Shown: positions 45,294 through 55,264, counted from the stretch's first letter. The stretch: DNA of 64,000 bases from Paludibacter jiangxiensis (GCF_001618385.1 NZ_BDCR01000001.1:620001-684000), one strand, 5' to 3'. The notes: generated from the sequence alone by a model not told the origin. A program made the numbers and translations.

Positions 45294-48158
45294 GTGAAAC
45301 CTCTTTTGCAACAAATAGCCTCGGTTTACCTGCGCGAACACGAGCAGGAGTTGGGCAACATGCTTTTTGTCTTCCCCAACCGGCGGGCAGGGCTCTTTTT
45401 CCTCAACTACTTGTCGAAGATGATCGACCGACCGCTGTTTGCACCCGAAACAATGACTGTAAACGAGCTGTTTGCACGCCTCTCGAACTTGCAAACTGCC
45501 GATCGGATCAGCCTGCTGTTTCGTCTCTACGCCATCTACCAATCGCTGAGCAAGAAAGAGGAGACCTTCGACAAATTTGCCTACTGGGGCGAAATGCTGC
45601 TCAACGATTTCGACGATGTGGACAAATACCTGACTGATGCCAAGCAACTTTTTACCAACGTCACCGAACTGAAACAGATCGATTCGCTTTTCGATTACCT
45701 TTCCGAAAATCAGATCGAGGCCATCCGCCGCTTCTGGTCGAGCTTTGTACCTACTTCCGAAAGTGCCAAACAGAAGGACTTTCGGGCTACCTGGGAAATT
45801 CTTTATCCGGTATATGAAAAGCTGCATACCGAATTGCTTGCCTCGGGCGAAGGTTACGAAGGGATGATTTTCCGCGAAGTGGCCGAACGGATGCAACGCC
45901 GCGAAGAGCTTCCGGTGGAATGGAGCCGCATCATATTTGTAGGTTTCAACGCGCTCACACCCGCCGAAGAGAAGCTGTTTACCTATTTCCGCAACAACGG
46001 CCTGGCCGATTTTTACTGGGACTACGATATAGAAGAGCTGGAAGACTCCACCAACCGCGGTAGCGACTTCCGGCAAGCCAACCTCGAACAATTCAAACCG
46101 CGCTACGAACTGGCCGACGAAGAGACCCGCGAACGCACCATCGAACTGACGGGCATCCCATCAGCTGTTGGGCAGGCCAAGTATGTGCACCAGTTGTTGC
46201 GCGAACTCTATCCCGGCAACAAGGAAGAGTACTCCTCCGAAGAGCTGATGAAAACGGCGGTCATCCTCTCCGACGAAAACCTGCTGCTGCCGATGCTGCA
46301 CTCGGTTCCGCAGGAGTTGGACAAAGTGAACGTAACGATGGGTTATCCGCTCTCCATCACACCGGCCTCAACGCTTATCGATAACCTTTTTGCCCTGCAA
46401 CGTGCCATCCGTCAAAAGGGAACACAAACGCTGTTTTACTATCGCAACGTGCAGATCATCCTGCAACATCCCTACCTGCTGCAACTCGCCGGGAGAGAGG
46501 CCAAAGCCATCTCCGATAGCATTACGCAGTACAACAAAATATACATCCCGGCCGAAGAATTTGCCGATAATGAGCTTTTAGCGGCGCTGTTCGTCAGCAA
46601 CGAATCGCCCCGGCAGATGGCAGCCTACCTGACAAAGCTGTTCCGCCTGCTGCTACAACGCCTCCAGACAACGGAAGAAAACACTCCCCCGGTTCATCTG
46701 GAGCAGGAGTTTCTGTACCATTGCTACACGGCCGTCAACCGTATCGAAGGGTTATTGCAAAACACCGAAATTGAATTGACCAACGAGACTTTTGCTCGAT
46801 TGATGAAACAGCTTATCTCGGCGGTCTCTATTCCGTTCGAGGGCGAACCACTGGCCGGATTGCAAATCATGGGTCTGCTCGAAACGCGCGGCCTCGATTT
46901 CGAGAATGTGATTATCACCTCGCTCAACGAAGGTGTTTTCCCGCAGAAACAGTCGGCTCCGTCGTTTATTCCCTATCACCTGCGGAAAGGGTTCGGGCTA
47001 CCCACCGGCGAACATCAGGATGCTATCTTCGCCTACCATTTCTATCGCCTTATCCACCGGGCAAAAAAGGTTATCTGCACCTACGACACCCGTTCGGAAG
47101 GATTGCAATCGGGAGAAGTGAGCCGCTACATTCACCAATTGAAGTACCACTATCGGCAACCGATCGCCGAAAAGATCGCCTCGTTCGACATCAGTTTCAG
47201 CAAACCCGAAACGGTGGAGATTGCCAAAAGCGAAGCCATCCGGCAAAAGCTGGCTCCTTTCCTGACCGAAGGAAGCCGCCGGGCGCTCTCGGCAAGCGCC
47301 ATCAACACCTATCTCGACTGTCCGCTGAAGTTTTACCTCAGCACGGTGGAAGGTTTGCAGGAGAGCGACGACGTGGAGGAGACCATTGCAGCCAGCACCT
47401 TCGGCTCTATTTTTCACGGGGCAATGGAAGAGTTGTACAACACCATGAAGGGGCGCATGGTGACCGCCGAAGCGATCGACAGTGTACTGAAGAGTCCGAC
47501 CGCGATCAACGATGCCGTGGCGCTGGCCTTTACCCGTAGTTTCTTGAAGAAGGAAGAAGGCATAGTCTATCCCGAAGGTCAACACCTGCTCACCACCGGT
47601 ATTATTCAAAAATACATCGAACAGTTGTTGCGCAACGACAAGAAACTGACCCCGTTCGAATACGTGGCATCGGAATACCGTTTCGACGAACGGTTTGCGC
47701 TCCCCTCGGGGAAAAGCGTCAACCTGAAGGGCTTTATTGACCGCATCGACCGCAAGGAAGGAGTTACCCGTATTCTCGATTACAAAACCGGCAGTCACGA
47801 TCTGACCGTTTTTTCCGGCATCGCGCAACTATTCGACAAAGAAGAGAAGAAGCGTCCCAAAGCGGTGATGCAAACCTTTATGTACGCCCTGCTCTACCAG
47901 CAACAACAGGGCAATTGTACCGTCGAACCGGGCATTGTCATCATCCGTTCATTGTTTAAAGATGCCGATACCAAGCTCTATTGCAAGCCCGAGCGGCAAG
48001 CCACTCCCGTGGACGATTTCAACGATTATAAGGAAGAATTCTCTGCCGCCTTCGCACAGTGCCTCGACGAGATTTTCGACCCGGCTCTACCTTTCACACA
48101 GACCCAGGACAGTGACAAGTGCAAGTATTGCCCGTTTACGGTGATTTGTAAGCGATAG
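45294..48158 (+). CDS. AddB-like PD-(D/E)XK nuclease
   Basis: 954-residue protein resembling the AddB subunit of AddAB, which processes DNA double-strand ends for RecA. The N-terminal UvrD-like fold starts ELGNMLFVFPNRRAGLFFLNYL and lacks a working Walker A, as in AddB. The C-terminal nuclease has GFIDRID and ILDYKTGS (PD-(D/E)XK core). An Fe-S cluster is predicted from the Cys in YLDCPLKFYLS plus the final CKYCPFTVICKR (Cx2Cx5C). The start is GTG at 45294; no ATG is nearby. An AddA partner is not adjacent. Co-transcribed with the TamL-like gene. Confidence 0.88.
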   Translation: MKPLLQQIASVYLREHEQELGNMLFVFPNRRAGLFFLNYLSKMIDRPLFAPETMTVNELFARLSNLQTADRISLLFRLYAIYQSLSKKEETFDKFAYWGEMLLNDFDDVDKYLTDAKQLFTNVTELKQIDSLFDYLSENQIEAIRRFWSSFVPTSESAKQKDFRATWEILYPVYEKLHTELLASGEGYEGMIFREVAERMQRREELPVEWSRIIFVGFNALTPAEEKLFTYFRNNGLADFYWDYDIEELEDSTNRGSDFRQANLEQFKPRYELADEETRERTIELTGIPSAVGQAKYVHQLLRELYPGNKEEYSSEELMKTAVILSDENLLLPMLHSVPQELDKVNVTMGYPLSITPASTLIDNLFALQRAIRQKGTQTLFYYRNVQIILQHPYLLQLAGREAKAISDSITQYNKIYIPAEEFADNELLAALFVSNESPRQMAAYLTKLFRLLLQRLQTTEENTPPVHLEQEFLYHCYTAVNRIEGLLQNTEIELTNETFARLMKQLISAVSIPFEGEPLAGLQIMGLLETRGLDFENVIITSLNEGVFPQKQSAPSFIPYHLRKGFGLPTGEHQDAIFAYHFYRLIHRAKKVICTYDTRSEGLQSGEVSRYIHQLKYHYRQPIAEKIASFDISFSKPETVEIAKSEAIRQKLAPFLTEGSRRALSASAINTYLDCPLKFYLSTVEGLQESDDVEETIAASTFGSIFHGAMEELYNTMKGRMVTAEAIDSVLKSPTAINDAVALAFTRSFLKKEEGIVYPEGQHLLTTGIIQKYIEQLLRNDKKLTPFEYVASEYRFDERFALPSGKSVNLKGFIDRIDRKEGVTRILDYKTGSHDLTVFSGIAQLFDKEEKKRPKAVMQTFMYALLYQQQQGNCTVEPGIVIIRSLFKDADTKLYCKPERQATPVDDFNDYKEEFSAAFAQCLDEIFDPALPFTQTQDSDKCKYCPFTVICKR

Positions 48159-48190
48159 TTTCAAAATGGGACAAGCGACATGGGATAAGC

Positions 48191-48210
48191 AAGCGACTTC
48201 CAAGTCGCTT
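48191..48210. repeat. Perfect palindrome between convergent genes
   Basis: AAGCGACTT-CC-AAGTCGCTT, 9-base arms with a 2-base centre, between the addB-like stop and the SLR lipoprotein stop. It may serve as a bidirectional terminator, although no T run follows. Confidence 0.55.
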
Positions 48211-48221
48211 AGATTCATATT

Positions 48222-48653
48222 TTAACGGATATATTGTTTAATCAGGATATCCTTTGCCTGTTGGTTGCCACTATGAGCCGCTTCTCCCAGATAATAAATT
48301 GCCATTTGGCGTGAGTCAGGATCAAAACGAGTTAAATCATAGATAGCTGCATTTTTATCATCGTCATTAAACGCATGCCAAAGACAAAGATAAACGTCCA
48401 TATAAGCTTGCCGATAATGGTATTTATCGGCCATTTTCAAACATACTGGAAGTAATATAGGGAAATAGCTTTCTTTCGAATATGCTTCTTTGAATTTTTC
48501 ATAAGCCAGAGTATCTCCATTATCTGTTTTGCGATATAAATCTTTATGGTATTGAATGAAATTGGGTAATGCAACGATTTCTACATTTTTTTTACCACTC
48601 TTATTACAGCCCCAACATATTATTAACATTGTGACGAATAGTATTTTTTTCAT
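48222..48653 (-). CDS. Small lipoprotein, SLR-like (paralogue 1)
   Basis: 143 residues starting at 48653 with a lipoprotein signal (FVTMLIICWGC, Cys16). The frame is open to 48758, but that would place a hydrophilic stretch before the signal and overlap the upstream gene. The mature part, with KMADKYHYRQAYMDVYLCLWH and MAIYYLGEAAHSGNQQAKDILIKQYI, resembles the helical pairs of Sel1-like repeats and is clearly related to the next gene upstream (ANKYHYAGAYESVY; ALYYLKRAAEAGNNNSQDIL). Five bases separate the two genes. Function unknown. Confidence 0.75.
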   Translation of the reverse strand: MKKILFVTMLIICWGCNKSGKKNVEIVALPNFIQYHKDLYRKTDNGDTLAYEKFKEAYSKESYFPILLPVCLKMADKYHYRQAYMDVYLCLWHAFNDDDKNAAIYDLTRFDPDSRQMAIYYLGEAAHSGNQQAKDILIKQYIR

Positions 48654-48658
48654 AATAA

Positions 48659-49225
48659 TCAATATTTCTGCGTGTATATTAAGTGCCGTTTCTCCCTCCA
48701 AAACCAACATCGTTGCTGCGCTATACCCTCTTTCTTTTCCTTGGGTTGTTTTATCCAATACTCCCCTGCTTTTATATCTTTAGGTAATGCATTCCCATTT
48801 AGATACAGGTGTCCAAGTATGTCCTGTGAATTGTTATTGCCCGCTTCGGCTGCTCGTTTTAAATAGTATAATGCTCTGTGTTGGGAGATCGTATCTAAAG
48901 CATTCCATTCGGATGTGTTAAAATTTGGAGACATATAATGATAATAAACGCTTTCATACGCACCCGCATAATGGTATTTATTAGCCATAATCAGATCAAT
49001 GAGGAAACATGTACCATAAGGACTGTCATTCACACAATCATATCGAATCGGATTCCCGGTATTAATTGCTTCACGAAGATTTTCATAGTCCGATTTGTGA
49101 TTCAATGCCCGAAAGCTTAGGGTATCACCCGATTGGGAGTAATGCACTGATGTAAGTTTGTTATTTTGCTTTTGACATCCTGTTATCAGTAATACCAGAA
49201 CGAGAAAGGAAGATAAGATTTTCAT
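48659..49225 (-). CDS. Small lipoprotein, SLR-like (paralogue 2)
   Basis: 188 residues with a lipoprotein signal (LVLVLLITGC, Cys17). The segment LIMANKYHYAGAYESVYYHY and the Sel1-like repeat ALYYLKRAAEAGNNNSQDILGHLYLNG...AGEYWIKQ parallel the downstream gene, so the pair arose by tandem duplication. The C-terminal GIAQQRCWFWREKRHLIYTQKY is extra and has no counterpart in paralogue 1. A minus-strand -7 candidate (TATATTTG) is at 49283-49290. Confidence 0.78.
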   Translation of the reverse strand: MKILSSFLVLVLLITGCQKQNNKLTSVHYSQSGDTLSFRALNHKSDYENLREAINTGNPIRYDCVNDSPYGTCFLIDLIMANKYHYAGAYESVYYHYMSPNFNTSEWNALDTISQHRALYYLKRAAEAGNNNSQDILGHLYLNGNALPKDIKAGEYWIKQPKEKKEGIAQQRCWFWREKRHLIYTQKY

Positions 49226-49385
49226 AGGAGTTTACATCTGAAGAATTACATAATTCATATTTCTAATAAACTTATTTCCCGCCAAATATAGTTATTTTAA
49301 CGAACAAACAGATAGTTGACCGCTGCACAATAAACAAGACATCATACATCACTTTTCCCTCTTTATTCCCGCATCGTATATTTCG

Positions 49386-49393
49386 TATCTTTG
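49386..49393 (+). promoter_or_regulatory. -7 element for the ygjP-like gene
   Basis: TATCTTTG (TAnnTTTG), 20 bases before the ATG at 49413. TTTA at 49362-49365 is a one-mismatch -33 element 20 bases upstream. Confidence 0.5.
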
Positions 49394-49412
49394 CACATCA
49401 ATCTTCAACTGC

Positions 49413-50111
49413 ATGTGTCCATCGCTTCACGATCCCGAACTGGGACAGATTTCATTTACGGTCAATCCGCGCTCGCGGCGCATTTTCCTGCGTCTGGTGG
49501 CCGACGGCGTGCGGGTGACGCTGCCTTCGGAGAAATTTTATGAGGAGGGGGTAAGGTTTCTGAAGCAGACAAGAGAGACTTTGTTGCAGAAAAAAGAGAA
49601 GCACCAGCAATGGATCGATGCCGACCATCCGCTGAAGACGCTCACTTTCACCACGCAAGTGGTGGCCACTAATCGCAGTCAGCTCTTCTTCAGGCTGGCA
49701 AATGGTGTGCTCACCATCGAATATCCGGCACAAAAAGATGTACATGCACCAGCCATTCAGGCAGCAATTCGCAAAGGAGTGGTCTATTTTCTGCGACAGG
49801 CGGCAAAGAAGGAGTTGCCTCCCATGATTATTCGCTTAGCCGCGGAGCACGGCTTCAAATTTAACGGGGTAAAAATACAGTCGAGCCAGACCCGCTGGGG
49901 AAGTTGTTCGCGGATAAACAGCATCAACCTTTCGCTCTATTTACTGTTGTTGCCGAAACATCTGGTCGAGTACGTCATTCTGCATGAACTTTGCCACACG
50001 GTGGAGCACAACCACAGCGAACGTTTTTGGGCTTTGTTGCAACGTGTCGCACCCGACTCCGACAGGCTCCGCAAAGAGCTGTCGGGTCATCACATCCGTC
50101 ACCTGTTCTGA
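49413..50111 (+). CDS. YgjP-type metallopeptidase-like protein
   Basis: 232-residue protein of the YgjP/DUF45 family, with a gluzincin-like zinc site. HELCHTVEHNHSERFW (HExxH plus the downstream His) lies at about residues 192-207. The SSQTRWGSCSRINSINLSLYLLLLP block before it is the family signature, and the N-terminal RSRRIFLRLVADGVRVTLP strand also fits. Its substrate is unknown. The stop abuts the convergent mltG stop with no base between. Confidence 0.9.
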   Translation: MCPSLHDPELGQISFTVNPRSRRIFLRLVADGVRVTLPSEKFYEEGVRFLKQTRETLLQKKEKHQQWIDADHPLKTLTFTTQVVATNRSQLFFRLANGVLTIEYPAQKDVHAPAIQAAIRKGVVYFLRQAAKKELPPMIIRLAAEHGFKFNGVKIQSSQTRWGSCSRINSINLSLYLLLLPKHLVEYVILHELCHTVEHNHSERFWALLQRVAPDSDRLRKELSGHHIRHLF

Positions 50112-51161
50112 TTAGTGGATACCGCGTTTGTTCATCATCGCGGCGTAGCGATCGGCATTCCGTTTGTGTTCCGCCCAGGTAGCTGCAAAATAGTGCTCGC
50201 CGTTCAAAGTTTCCTTAGCACACATGTAGAGGTAGTTATTCGGCTTGAAGTCCAGCACGGCATCGATACTTTCGATACTCGGAATACGGATCGGCCCCGG
50301 AGGAAGACCCGGATTTTTGTAGGTATTGTAAGGTGACTGCACCCGCAAATGCACGCCCGTTATTCGCTTCAACGAGAAGTCATTCAGTGCAAACTTGATG
50401 GTTGGGCACGACTGCAACGGCATTCCGATCCGCAGGCGATTCATATACAATCCTGCAACAATCGGTTTATCGGCTTTGTGGTTGGTTTCTTCTTCAATAA
50501 TAGAGGCGAGAGTAGTCACCTGTACCGGAGTCAGATTGGCCTTTTTGGCTTTTTGTTTGCGCTCTTCTGTCCAGAATTCTTCATATTCGTGATGCATCCT
50601 CTTAATAAACTGTGCCGGCGTTATATCCCAAAGCATATCGTAGGTATTGGGAATAAACATTGCCACTACCGTTTCGGGAGTAAATCCCATTTTTTCGTCG
50701 GCTAAGGAATCATTCAACACAGAAAGCAATGTCAGCGAGTCGGCCATCAGTTGTTTCGACAAGCGTCCGGCCAGCTGCGCTTTGGTTCTGATATTGTTGA
50801 ATTTCAAACTTACCGGAGCCTGAATATGCTTTTTCAGGTTGGAGAGTAGTTTATGATTGGTCATGCCGTTAGAAATAGCATAACGACCTGTACGTATTTT
50901 GGTAGGATAACCCTCTGTTTTTGCCAGACGAATGAAAGAATTAATATCGCGGGGCTTGGTTTTTTTCTCGATTTGTTTCACCACATCATCGAGCGTGGCA
51001 TGTTCATGAATGTAGATATAAACAGTTTCACCCGAAGGTGTAAAGAAGTTTCCGCGGAAATAAATATATGCCTGATATCCTATAAAAAGAACGGCTATAG
51101 CACCTAAAACTAATGCTATCCTTTTGATTAATTTGGAATTACGGTATATTTTCTTTTTCAT
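50112..51161 (-). CDS. mltG: Endolytic transglycosylase MltG
   Basis: Inner-membrane lytic transglycosylase of 349 residues that cuts nascent peptidoglycan strands and helps set glycan length. A single N-terminal helix (IALVLGAIAVLFIGYQAYIYF) is followed by a LysM-like segment and the YceG catalytic domain. The catalytic Glu lies in LASIIEEETNHKADKPIVAGLYMNRL, and the tail motif TYKNPGLPPGPIRIPSIESIDA is family-typical. The gene is single and convergent with the metallopeptidase gene. Confidence 0.94.
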   Translation of the reverse strand: MKKKIYRNSKLIKRIALVLGAIAVLFIGYQAYIYFRGNFFTPSGETVYIYIHEHATLDDVVKQIEKKTKPRDINSFIRLAKTEGYPTKIRTGRYAISNGMTNHKLLSNLKKHIQAPVSLKFNNIRTKAQLAGRLSKQLMADSLTLLSVLNDSLADEKMGFTPETVVAMFIPNTYDMLWDITPAQFIKRMHHEYEEFWTEERKQKAKKANLTPVQVTTLASIIEEETNHKADKPIVAGLYMNRLRIGMPLQSCPTIKFALNDFSLKRITGVHLRVQSPYNTYKNPGLPPGPIRIPSIESIDAVLDFKPNNYLYMCAKETLNGEHYFAATWAEHKRNADRYAAMMNKRGIH

Positions 51162-51237
51162 AACTACCTAATTTTTAAGCCTTATCAATTGAGCTTGCAA
51201 ATTTAATCATTCCTATTGAGAATATTTTGAAAGAGAG

Positions 51238-51269
51238 TTTGAAAAAATGAAAATTATTTCCTACTTTTG
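51238..51269 (+). promoter_or_regulatory. Promoter of tRNA-Ser
   Basis: TTTG (51238-51241), 20 bases, TACTTTTG (51262-51269): both Bacteroidetes elements are exact, about 43 bases before the tRNA. Confidence 0.82.
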
Positions 51270-51311
51270 CAACGCTTTTAAAGCAACCGTTTAGGCAATG
51301 ACTCGGACACT

Positions 51312-51398
51312 GGTGAGGTGGGTGAGTGGCTTAAACCAACAGTTTGCTAAACTGTCGTACGGGTAACCGTACCGGGGGTTCGAATCCCCCCCTCACCG
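51312..51398 (+). tRNA. tRNA-Ser (GCT)
   Basis: 87 nucleotides. Acceptor GGTGAGG / CCTCACC with discriminator G; anticodon stem ACAGT/ACTGT with loop TTGCTAA (anticodon GCT, codons AGC/AGU); long variable arm (CGTACGGGTAACCGTACC) as in class II tRNAs; T-arm GGGGG-TTCGAAT-CCCCC. CCA is not encoded. Confidence 0.96.
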
Positions 51399-51589
51399 CT
51401 TTTTAATTGCATTTTTATGGCACTTGTCGCAAGATAGGTGCCATATTTTTTTTGTTTATCCGAAATAAATCCTATTTTTGCCATGGGTAGGTGAAATCAA
51501 ATCCTTTCTCCGTCCACATCCTGATTGCCGGAAGACATCAGCAACTTTATCAGCCACCTTTTGTCCTTCAAAATCTAAACTACACGCAA

Positions 51590-52876
51590 ATGAAAACTAT
51601 CTGTTTCTACTTTCAGGTGCATTTACCGATGCAGTTAAAACGTTATCGTTTCTTTGAAATAGGATCCGATCATTATTACTATGATGACTTTGCAAACGAA
51701 GCAAATGTGCAGCGAATAGCCAACAGCAGCTTCCTACCGGCCAACCGCCTCATTCTTGACATGATACGCAGTTCGCACGGCAAATTCAAAGTCTCTTTCT
51801 CCATCTCGGGAATCGCGCTTGAACTCTTCGAACAATATGCTCCCGAAGTGATTGATAGTTTTAAGGAACTTGCCGAAACAGGCAGTGTGGAGTTTGTTGC
51901 GGAAACATATTCTCATTCGCTCGCCGCCGTTTTTGATCCTGAAGAGTTTGTACAACAGGTCAAAATGCACAGCGATACTATCTATGAACTTTTTGGCGTT
52001 CGGCCTACCACCTTCCGGAATACCGAAATGATTTATTCCGACGAGATCGCCCAAATGGTTTACGAAATGGGATATTCCACGATGCTCACCGAAGGGTCCA
52101 AACATGTGTTGGGATGGAAAAGCCCGAATTTTGTATATGGACACAGTTATATTCCGCAGGTCAAAGTACTGACCCGCAACATGAAACTGAGTGACGATAT
52201 TGCATACCGCTTCTCGGACTGGAGCTGGAGCGAATTTCCTCTGACAGCGGAAAAACTGATGAGCTGGATTAAAAGTGCCGAAGAAAGCGAAAAGGTTTTC
52301 AGCATCTTCATGGGCTATCAGTCTATCGGAGAACGCCAACGTCCCGAAAGCGGCATTTTCGAATTCATCAAAGCATTACCGCTTCAGGCTTTAGCAAACA
52401 AGATAACCTTTTCCACGCCGGCCGAAATTGCAAAAAAATTCAATCCTATTTCTCCTATCAGCGTCCCCTACCCTCAAACATGGTCGGGAGAAGAAAAAGA
52501 CCTGAGCAGCTGGACCGGCAACGACCTCCAGACCGAAGCGCTTCAAAAACTATACCAGGTAGGAGAACGGGTTCGTTTGTGCTCCGATCGTGCACTGAAA
52601 CGCGACTGGCTCTGCCTGCAATCGTCCGACCACTTCCATTACATGACCACCAAACCATGGAACGGATTTACCGTTTATCCGAACTATGAATCGCCGTATG
52701 ATGCGTTTACAAACTACATGAACGTACTGGCCGACTTTATGGATCGGGTCAAAGGACAATTCCCTTCAAGCATTGAAAATGAAGAGTTAAACGCATTGTT
52801 AACCACCATCAACAATCAGGAATCAAAAATAAACGAGTTGGAAAAGAAACTTCTATCCACTTCTCCAACAGATTGA
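51590..52876 (+). CDS. GH57-family glycoside hydrolase (alpha-amylase type)
   Basis: 428-residue enzyme of glycoside hydrolase family 57, probably acting on alpha-1,4-glucans such as glycogen inside the cell (no signal peptide is seen). Family features: MKTICFYFQVHLPMQLKRYRFF with the early HLP motif, ETYSHSLAAVF, and TFRNTEMIYSDEIAQMVYEMGY with the likely nucleophile Glu. A DWSWSEFPLTAEKLMSWI segment and the C-terminal coiled tail NNQESKINELEKKLL follow. The ATG at 51590 is preferred over 51491, which adds non-homologous residues. The glycogen genes that often flank it in Bacteroidetes are absent here. Confidence 0.9.
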   Translation: MKTICFYFQVHLPMQLKRYRFFEIGSDHYYYDDFANEANVQRIANSSFLPANRLILDMIRSSHGKFKVSFSISGIALELFEQYAPEVIDSFKELAETGSVEFVAETYSHSLAAVFDPEEFVQQVKMHSDTIYELFGVRPTTFRNTEMIYSDEIAQMVYEMGYSTMLTEGSKHVLGWKSPNFVYGHSYIPQVKVLTRNMKLSDDIAYRFSDWSWSEFPLTAEKLMSWIKSAEESEKVFSIFMGYQSIGERQRPESGIFEFIKALPLQALANKITFSTPAEIAKKFNPISPISVPYPQTWSGEEKDLSSWTGNDLQTEALQKLYQVGERVRLCSDRALKRDWLCLQSSDHFHYMTTKPWNGFTVYPNYESPYDAFTNYMNVLADFMDRVKGQFPSSIENEELNALLTTINNQESKINELEKKLLSTSPTD

Positions 52877-52925
52877 TTGTAAATATTTTTACGGCAAAAA
52901 CATTAAGTTTTTGCCGTTTTACTAA

Positions 52926-55067
52926 ATGACCCTGTCTGACATTACCATACAATTACCTTTAGAGAACTCAACGCTTATCTTCGGAGTGGTGCTGCTTGTT
53001 ATTCTCTTTTCGCCGTTGCTTTTGCACCGGCTGAGGATACCGTATATAGTAGGCCTCATTTTCGCTGGAATTCTTCTGGGCCCAAAAGCATTCAATATAC
53101 TTGCCAACGATGAGAGTTTTCATCTGTTCGGCAATGTGGGTATTCTCTACATCCTTTTTCTGGCGGGAATTGATATGGATATGAACGACTTTCGCCGCAA
53201 TCGTGTCAAGGGAATGATTTTTGGCCTGTTTACGTTTTCCATACCGATACTTATCGGCACATTTACAAGCCTCTACATTCTGCATTTCTCACTGATGACT
53301 TCGCTTCTGCTGGCAGCAATGTATTCGTCGCAAACGCTTGTAGCCTATCCGATTACAGGCCGGTATGGCGTTTCGCAAAATCGCGCGGTCAACATCACAG
53401 TCGGGGGAACCATTCTGACAGACACTCTGATGCTTATGCTGCTGGCAATCATTGCCGGCATGTGCAAAGGAACCCTTACCAACTGGTTTATGGTGTTATG
53501 GGCAATCAAAATTGTCTGCTTTGGCTTAATTGTTATGTTTGTTTTCCCGGTTATTGCCAGAGCTTTCATGAAACGCTTCGAAGACAACATCCTTCAGTTC
53601 ATCTTCGTATTGGCTATGGTATTCCTCGGGGCGTTTCTGGCTCAGCTTGCAGGACTGGAAGGCGTTCTCGGCTCGTTCATGGTAGGTATTTCGCTGAACC
53701 GTCTGGTTCCTAAAGTATCGCCGCTCAAACACCGTCTCGAATTTGTGGGAAATGCGCTTTTCATTCCCTTCTTTCTGATTGGGGTGGGAATGATGATCGA
53801 CTACCGGGTATTGTTCAGCGGATACGAAGCCTTACTCGTAGCCGGCGTTATGGCCGTTGTCGCCATCACCAGCAAATGGCTGGCCGCCACCTTTACCCGC
53901 CTCACCTGCCGACTGACCAAAGACGAAGGATTGATGGTATTCGGATTAAGCAATGCCCATGCGGTAGCAACACTGGCAGCCGTAATGGTAGGCTACAATA
54001 TCATTTTGGGACAAAATCCGGATGGTACCCCGGTTCGCTTGCTCAACGACCACGTGCTGAATGGCACCATCATCATGATTCTGTTATCGTGCATTATCAG
54101 TTCGTTTGTAACAGAAAAAGCAGCCCGCAGACTGGCACTGGCAGGACAAACGGGAGACAAATCGGACAAAGAAACACGTGAGCGAATACTTATACCGGTA
54201 TCAAATCCTGAAACAATAGACAGGCTGATGGAACTGGCAGTAATGATGAAAACAGCTCCTTTGAAACAGCCGTTGTATGTTTTGGCGGTAGTAGATGACA
54301 TAGTGAACGAAAGTCGGGGAACAGGAGAAAAATTGCTGGAAAGAGCCGCTAAAGTTGCCGCATCTACCGACAACACGATAGAACAACTTGTTCGTTACGA
54401 CGTAAACGCCGCCAGTGGAATTATTCATACCGTGAAAGAGCACAACATTTCGGATGTAATCATCGGTCTGCATCGGAAGACAAAGCTCACAGAATCGGTA
54501 TTAGGGCAAATGGCCGATTCTCTGCAAAAAAGCATGAGTCGGTCTATTTATGTCTACAAGCCTGTTCAGCCACTGGGAACGACCTCGCAGATTGTCACGT
54601 TTATTCCGGAAAAAGCAGAACTGGAACTTGGGTTTCAGCGAAGTTATGAGCACATCTACCATATTGCAAAACAAGCAGATGCATCTCTTATTTTCTATGT
54701 CAATAGCGATACGGAAGAGAAACTCAAGTTATTTGCGGGGCTACACAAACACAAAGTCCCCACATTTTATCGCAAAATGGAAGGATGGCATGAAATAGAG
54801 TCTTGCATCAAACAGGTACGCAGCAACGATTTGGTGATTTTTATCGCAGGACGTAAATCCACAATCTCTTACAATGCTTTGTTTGAAGAGTTGTTTGCTT
54901 CGGTATCCAACGCGGTCATAAACAACAGTCAGCTTGTGATCTACCCCGAACAGTTCGGATTCCAATCTGAAACTGACGAACGGTTTAGTGTTTTGCATAA
55001 CCCGTCACCTGTTTTTGAGGAATTGAAGAAACCACGCAAGTGGCTGGATATTCTTACGAAAAAATAA
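52926..55067 (+). CDS. Cation:proton antiporter, CPA2 family with C-terminal USP-like region
   Basis: 713-residue membrane protein. The Na+/H+ exchanger domain (about residues 1-400) has about twelve helices, including VGLIFAGILLGPKAF, GVGMMIDY and FGLSNAHAVATLAAVM near the end. The soluble part (about 420-700) contains two stretches reminiscent of universal-stress-protein folds (RILIPVSNPETIDRLMELAVMM ... YVLAVVDD). This long form is common in Bacteroidota, and the ion is uncertain (Na+ or K+). The gene lies alone, between GH57 and tRNA-Gln. Confidence 0.88.
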   Translation: MTLSDITIQLPLENSTLIFGVVLLVILFSPLLLHRLRIPYIVGLIFAGILLGPKAFNILANDESFHLFGNVGILYILFLAGIDMDMNDFRRNRVKGMIFGLFTFSIPILIGTFTSLYILHFSLMTSLLLAAMYSSQTLVAYPITGRYGVSQNRAVNITVGGTILTDTLMLMLLAIIAGMCKGTLTNWFMVLWAIKIVCFGLIVMFVFPVIARAFMKRFEDNILQFIFVLAMVFLGAFLAQLAGLEGVLGSFMVGISLNRLVPKVSPLKHRLEFVGNALFIPFFLIGVGMMIDYRVLFSGYEALLVAGVMAVVAITSKWLAATFTRLTCRLTKDEGLMVFGLSNAHAVATLAAVMVGYNIILGQNPDGTPVRLLNDHVLNGTIIMILLSCIISSFVTEKAARRLALAGQTGDKSDKETRERILIPVSNPETIDRLMELAVMMKTAPLKQPLYVLAVVDDIVNESRGTGEKLLERAAKVAASTDNTIEQLVRYDVNAASGIIHTVKEHNISDVIIGLHRKTKLTESVLGQMADSLQKSMSRSIYVYKPVQPLGTTSQIVTFIPEKAELELGFQRSYEHIYHIAKQADASLIFYVNSDTEEKLKLFAGLHKHKVPTFYRKMEGWHEIESCIKQVRSNDLVIFIAGRKSTISYNALFEELFASVSNAVINNSQLVIYPEQFGFQSETDERFSVLHNPSPVFEELKKPRKWLDILTKK

Positions 55068-55203
55068 AGGTTCTTCTTCCTCTGAATTTTGTCAGAGGTA
55101 AAAGTCAAGGCTCATCTTTCAAAATTTATATTTTAAAGATCAGCCCATTACATCGGATTTGGTCAAAAAAATATAACCACAAAGAAAATTTTATCCAAAA
55201 TAT

Positions 55204-55234
55204 TTTGTGGAAAAGCATTAAACGCTTACCTTTG
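55204..55234 (+). promoter_or_regulatory. Promoter of tRNA-Gln
   Basis: TTTG (55204-55207), 19 bases, TACCTTTG (55227-55234). Both elements exact, about 31 bases before the tRNA. Confidence 0.85.
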
Positions 55235-55264
55235 CACTCGCTTTTTAAGCAAAACATAATGGAG

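Noticed and set aside
45144-46091. Long open frame antisense to the addB-like gene
   Set aside because: The plus-strand frame carries AddB motifs; the antisense frame crosses the tamL-addB junction and has no family features.
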